NCBI GenBank assembly: GCA_033297075.1
Contig: MU858220.1
Location: 16,290-80,289 of the forward strand
DNA length: 64,000 nucleotides
Source: Rhypophila decipiens
Taxonomy: Eukaryota > Ascomycota > Sordariomycetes > Sordariales > Naviculisporaceae
Direction of reading: 5' to 3'
Shown here: positions 59,532 through 64,000 of the stretch, in pieces
How the letters are laid out: the number at the start of each line of letters is the position of its first letter
How positions within the stretch are numbered: position 1 is the first letter of the stretch
The notes under the pieces: generated by a model
Told to the model about the DNA's origin: nothing
Databases searched by the model: none
The model's input: the letters and a program-made list of their open reading frames with translations, nothing else
Made by a program: the position numbers and the translations under genes

Positions 59532-60458
59532 GGAGAGATATGAGACAAGATAGGCAGGTATACGTCCCAGGGAAATGGATTGCCTCGTTATCTGGTCATG
59601 GTTGGTTCTGACCTCAGCAGCATGATAGAACCTCCTCTGTGCGCGTCTAAAATCATGGTGGGTAAATAGATTGTGCGCTGAGGTTTGTGACGGACTATGA
59701 GATGTGCATGCCAGCGGGGCGAAGTTAAGTCGGTTCGTCATTCTAGTGAGAAAAGGTTAGCTACGGTGGTTGGCCTTCCCTAAGCATTTTATTTCTCTCT
59801 CCCCGTCTGAGACCCATTGCCCTGGACGTCCTTCTTTAAGTCGTCGTTATACCTCTGCTTCCCTAAGCACGTTGCGAACATGCTTCGTAGGCATATAGTC
59901 TTGTTCAGGTTCGTGATAGAGTACAAATGGTAAATTCGCTCTAGACAATTACTCTGCTAACAGAATGTTCGTCAAAGGACCCAATTTGTTACCCATAATT
60001 TGCTGCGGTTTGATTCACCCTTTCCACGCGACAACGATCGCGTTTTCTTAGGGGTAGAGGTTGGGGAATTAGTCGAGATTTGGTTGGACTTCAAAAGGCG
60101 AGCCGACCCATGGTGTGTCGATGATTTCGAAACCAGAGTACCCATCGGTACTACGTGCCGGAGGGGCCTTCCTGCCTGTGCGACTGTATGGGGCGGACTT
60201 GGCTGACCGAGGTAACTCCTCAACCTCTTCGTCTCTCGTCGTGATTGGCCCGGATGTGCCTGTCGTGTAACCACTGTGCCGGCGACCGGCGGCAACTTGT
60301 GCCGGTAGCGGGGCTCTGATTGGTTGTTGCCTGAGTTGCTGCCTGAGCTGAGAGACGTTGCAGAAACGACGTCGGTCCACCGTCCTCGAACCTCGAACCA
60401 CCCTCAAGCCACGTTCAAAACCATCAGGAATTCGATCATCAGATGAGAGTACATCAAC
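59532..60458. other. Intergenic
   Basis: About 0.9 kb between the APH gene and the NLR start. No coding pattern seen. Confidence 0.45.
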
Positions 60459-63423
60459 ATGGACATCGTCAGCACAGTCTCTGCCGCTATATCCTTCGTT
60501 GACTTCATCGTCAAAGCCATAGGTGCTGGGAAAGAAGTCGCCGACACCGGCGAAGCCGTGAAGGAGCACTAACGGCTCGACGAACTGGCCCAAATCGTGA
60601 GGGAGAACTGCGATGACCTCAAAGGGAAGCTTGCTCCGAATGTAGGAGGCGCGCTTTCTGCCGAGGAAAAAAGTCTTCTCAAGGTCCTCGAGTGCTGTAT
60701 CGAGGTCCACGATAGGATCCGCTCGCTTCGCGAGCAAGGAAAGGTGGGCCGGCCTGCGGATGGAAAAGGCAGGTCCCTCGCTGACCGAGGACGGGATCAA
60801 ATGCGATATCGAGCCAAAACTGGCTTGGTAGCCATTCGGGTCATTTGGAGTATGAAGAAGGACGGCGAGGTTCTTCAGAACCAGTTCACGGCATGTTCCG
60901 TTGCCCTCAATTCGACCTTGTTACTGGTAATGAGGTATGACACAACATCTTCAACATTGTTTTTGGGAGGTTCGACAGCTTACCATCCGCAGAAAGGAAA
61001 ATCTCGCCAAATGGGAGTCTGTTTCCAAAAGATTATATGACCTATGGGTCTCTGGTTGTGACGCTCAGGGACAAAACAATGACAGTTTCACCACAGTGAT
61101 GGAAAAGTGCAACGAAATCTCCTCAATTGTGCGTGGCTTGTCTTACGACAGCCACGATTGGAACGGACGACTCCAGGCTGTTCAGGACAGCATAGCCAAG
61201 GATTCCGAGATTCAGCGGGCGTGGTGCGAAGAACTTGGTGAGCTGAAAGAACTGTTTGATAGATTCGACAGTGCCACTCGAGAGCTCATTTATACACGCA
61301 TCCTTGACGAGATATCATTCAACAACATGAATGCTAGGTCTGAGGATATTAAAACAACTAAGACTGCCCCGGAAACGTTTGAGTGGCTTCTGGACGCAAC
61401 AGCCAAGCCGAGCGAAGATCGTCGATATGCCCTTGGTAAGGACTTTCAGAAGTGGCTAGCAGAAGGAGGAGCCGTGTTTTACATAATGGGAAAGCCTGGC
61501 AGTGGGAAATCCACCCTCATGAACATCGTCGCCAACCACCCCAAAACGAGAGAGCAATTAGACCAGTGGCAGCCGTCGCGGCCGGATCTGATTGTGACAT
61601 CAGTCTTTTTTTGGAACATGGGGTCAACTCATCAAAAGTCCAAGGAAGGGCTGTACCGGACGCTCCTGTATACCATTCTCTCGAACGCCACCGACCTTAT
61701 TCCCCGGCTTTTCCCAGAGCGGCTCAAATCTCAGCAACGGTTTATTGAACATCTGGCTCAACGATCTGTCCAGACATTGCCCTTCTCTGTTGTTGAGGAG
61801 AAGCTCGAGTGTCTCGTTAGCGACCCACCGACAAATCTGAAGTTCTGCGTTTTTATCGATGGCGTGGACGAGTTTTCCGACCCCAACATGGAGAACCATG
61901 AACTCGCAATGTTGATTCAGCGGTGGAGCGAAAATCCATGGATCAAAATTTGTGTGTCTGGTCGCGAAGAAGAGCCGTGGGTGACTTGCTTTAGCAAATT
62001 TCCAAGGCTACGCCTTCATGAGGCAACACAGGGCGATATTCAACTCATGATAGAGAAATCCATATTGAAACACCCTCACTTCCTTGAACTGGACGCCGAT
62101 GGGCGCGAAAGGTTTATCCAAAAGTTTGTCGAAAGGGCCGAAGGTGTTTTCTTGTGGGTAAAACATATCAAGAAAGAAGTCGTAGAGGCGTTGGACTATC
62201 GGAAAGGTTTGGATAACCTATACGAGGTCCTCTACGACGCCCCAATTGACCTCGGGCTATTCTACAAGCGCATGTTTGACAGGATCCAGACAAGGGAGGC
62301 TTGGGTGATCCTCCGGCTCATGAGCACTGCCATCGACTACTGGGAAGAGGGTCCAGGAGACCCTCTATGGGCGCATCACTACTCATTTGTCCGCGAGATA
62401 CTCCAGACAAGTTCCTTCGCTAAAAATCACGAAACATCGAGCCAGTTTGAACTCCTGGACGAATCCAAGCAAGTGGACGAAATGGTGCAACGTCTTGGCG
62501 GCTATGGCTTTCTACATCAAGTACCCCTCATGTTTCGTGGGGTGGTAGAATCCGCAAAAGGAATCGGTCCGGGTTCGAGTATGTCTGAGCTTACTAAAGA
62601 TGAGAAGCTAGCCCACCGCCTTACTATGACGGTCCTCAAATTTAGTCACAGAACCGCCCGAGAATATCTGACGCAATATCTCGAAGGTCAGCTGGGTAGT
62701 GTTGCCCCTGAGCAGCAGCGAATTATACGGACGATCATTAGCGAGAGGAGACTGGTTTTGCAGCTGATGAGACGACATATCCAGTCCTTCTGGATCCGGA
62801 ATGATATACAACGCATACACTTCAGTTTTCTCGCGGTCTTCCAGTGGCTCTGTGAAACACCAGATCGCAGTGTCCTACTACAAGACCTCTTGGACCTGGA
62901 AAGGCTGCTCATTATGCGGCAGTCAGTTCGTTCATCTGATTCCACGCGTGCTTTCATGGGACCTGACTGCTACGGCTACAGATTCGGACGCGGGTGGACA
63001 TCCCAGGACCTCGATCACATATGTTTTGGCTCAACGGACGGCAAACCTAGAGGTATACTGTCTGCTATTACTATATGCCTTACCTTTGGCTATGTGGAAG
63101 TTGTTGATTGGCTGCATGACAACTGGAATCAATGGATAACCGGAATCGTGGACGGGACGCGGGAAGCCGCTTTAATCCAGCTCTTGTTCTATCACCTGAA
63201 AGGTCGCGTCACAAATAGGCAAATCTTCCCCGAAATAATATGCATCCTACTACGGAAGCGGACTCGGAGCGTACCAGCAGAAGGACGCAGGCTCAATAGA
63301 AGTCTCATAAATCCATCAGCCATCCTGTACTATCGATACATCCAGAGTGGAGGAAAGGGAAAAAGGAAAGGTGCAGGTAGCAGATATCAGGAAGGCAATC
63401 GAGACAAAAATCCAAACTCTTGA
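60459..63423 (+). pseudogene. NACHT-type STAND (NLR-like) gene, interrupted and 3'-truncated
   Basis: The ATG at 60459 opens a typical fungal NLR N-terminus (MDIVSTVSAAISFVDFIVKA). Codon 38 is TAA (60570-60572) although the reading frame continues as coding. Near 60935-60950 the frame changes into the long ORF 60937-63423. That ORF carries the NACHT ATPase: Walker A FYIMGKPGSGKST (about 61477), Walker B KFCVFIDGVDEF, and the following helical region (RAEGVFLWVKHIKKEVVEAL). No WD, ankyrin or TPR repeats follow; the last residues are encoded by retrotransposon sequence. These proteins sense non-self and trigger regulated cell death. It has a nonsense codon, a frameshift and a transposon junction, so a full-length product is unlikely; the ATPase ORF alone could still be translated. 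Confidence 0.8.
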
Positions 63424-64000
63424 GAATCAGGGAAACTGGCGCTGTGCAGCAGTAGTGAGGGAGGCCCGGAACCCGGATCGGGTTAAAATAATCTGCAGAG
63501 ACGAAAATGAGGTGCAGATTGTCAAGGACGCAGCGCAGAAGATTCCGGTCCCTGGAGTGCGGATACTCAGAGACCAACTGTACCCGATCAGAGTCGATAA
63601 CGCCAACCGAACTGCAGTCCTCGACGCGGATGGAAATATCCTCCCTGGAGCAATGGAAGCGCTAGGAGCAGAGAATGAAGTCAGTATCGCAAAGATTGCC
63701 TGGCTTAGCAGAAAGGACGCAGGCAAAACATATGGTTCGATGGTCGTGTATGTCACTAAGACCAGCGATGCCAGACGGCTTCTAGACAGCCATTACTTCC
63801 ACTTAGCGGGAGAATCTGCTTTTACATCCGTGTTTACTCCCCGTGAAGGTCCAACCCAGTGCTACAATTGTCAGGAGATAGGCCACAAGGCGTTCGCCTG
63901 CAAGAAGCCGCAGACTTGCGGTAGGTGTGCAGCACAGGGACATCACCACAAGACATGTCAAAGCGCGGTGGTGAAATGTGTGTTATGCAAAGGACCGCAT
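63311..64000 (+). mobile_element. Non-LTR retrotransposon (Tad-like LINE), gag-like ORF1, cut by window end
   Basis: An ORF open from 63311 to the window edge, in a frame different from the NLR gene. It encodes a gag-like region (VQVADIRKAIETKIQ, AMEALGAENEVSIAKIAWLS) followed by zinc knuckles CYNCQEIGHKAFAC, CGRCAAQGHHHKTC and the start of a third (CVLCKGPH). This order is usual for the ORF1 of fungal LINE elements such as the Tad clade. No LTR is seen. The left junction with the NLR sequence lies between about 63311 and 63370; the 5' end may be truncated. The reverse-transcriptase ORF would be to the right of the window. Confidence 0.8.

Noticed and set aside
60944..60987. GT-AG interval as an intron joining the two NLR frames
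   Set aside because: About 44 bp, and neither possible acceptor restores the required phase; a frameshift is simpler.

Overview
The window is nuclear DNA of a filamentous ascomycete (Pezizomycotina, most likely Sordariomycetes). The evidence is short spliceosomal introns (about 42-94 bp, GT-AG, one with a perfect TACTAAC branch point), a lone dispersed 5S rRNA gene, an intron-containing tRNA-Met, HET and NACHT-type non-self-recognition genes, a fungal highly reducing polyketide synthase and typical Pezizomycotina families. I worked out the exon joins by hand from splice sites and reading frame. Most multi-exon models close to an exact multiple of three.

Layout. 1-19 kb is a gene-rich accessory block: a C2-WW protein with no HECT domain, a C2H2 zinc-finger protein that carries its own membrane span, two divergent paralogues (5.3-6.7 kb minus, 8.0-9.6 kb plus) sharing a helical domain with an R-N-x-x-x-H motif, an SDR, a methyltransferase, an SRPK-like kinase, an F-box protein, and a second C2H2 protein. 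19-32 kb holds a hypothetical membrane protein, a large imperfect palindrome, an alpha/beta hydrolase and a 2748-residue KS-AT-DH-cMT-ER-KR-ACP polyketide synthase. Hydrolase and PKS are adjacent and co-directional and probably form the core of a small biosynthetic locus. 32-38 kb is almost free of protein genes but contains the 5S rRNA gene and a small secreted cysteine-rich protein. 38.9-43.2 kb has a polytopic membrane protein and a CYP7/CYP8-like P450, with a degenerate HET relic between them. 44-46 kb is a HET gene broken by four lesions. 46.7-49.9 kb carries an RWD-domain protein, a GT25 glycosyltransferase and tRNA-Met(CAT). 50-54 kb is degraded (a 5'-truncated, frameshifted fragment and an orphan ORF). 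54.5-59.5 kb has a secreted Ser/Thr-rich protein, a 665-aa protein of unknown family, a fold-back repeat and an APH-type kinase-fold protein. 60.5-64 kb is a NACHT NLR-like gene with a nonsense codon and a frameshift, whose 3' end is overwritten by a non-LTR retrotransposon that runs off the window.

How it works together. The PKS has every reductive and methylating domain with recognisable motifs, so a reduced, C-methylated chain is expected. It has no release domain, and the neighbouring hydrolase is the obvious candidate for release. The P450, SDR and methyltransferase are 9-13 kb away and cannot be assigned to the pathway from sequence alone. Three separate genes carry a premature TAA where CAA is the expected codon, and the right-hand third is rich in broken self-recognition genes and repeats, the picture of a fast-evolving accessory region. 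The most original candidates are the paired RNxxxH (HEPN-like) proteins and the membrane-anchored zinc-finger protein.
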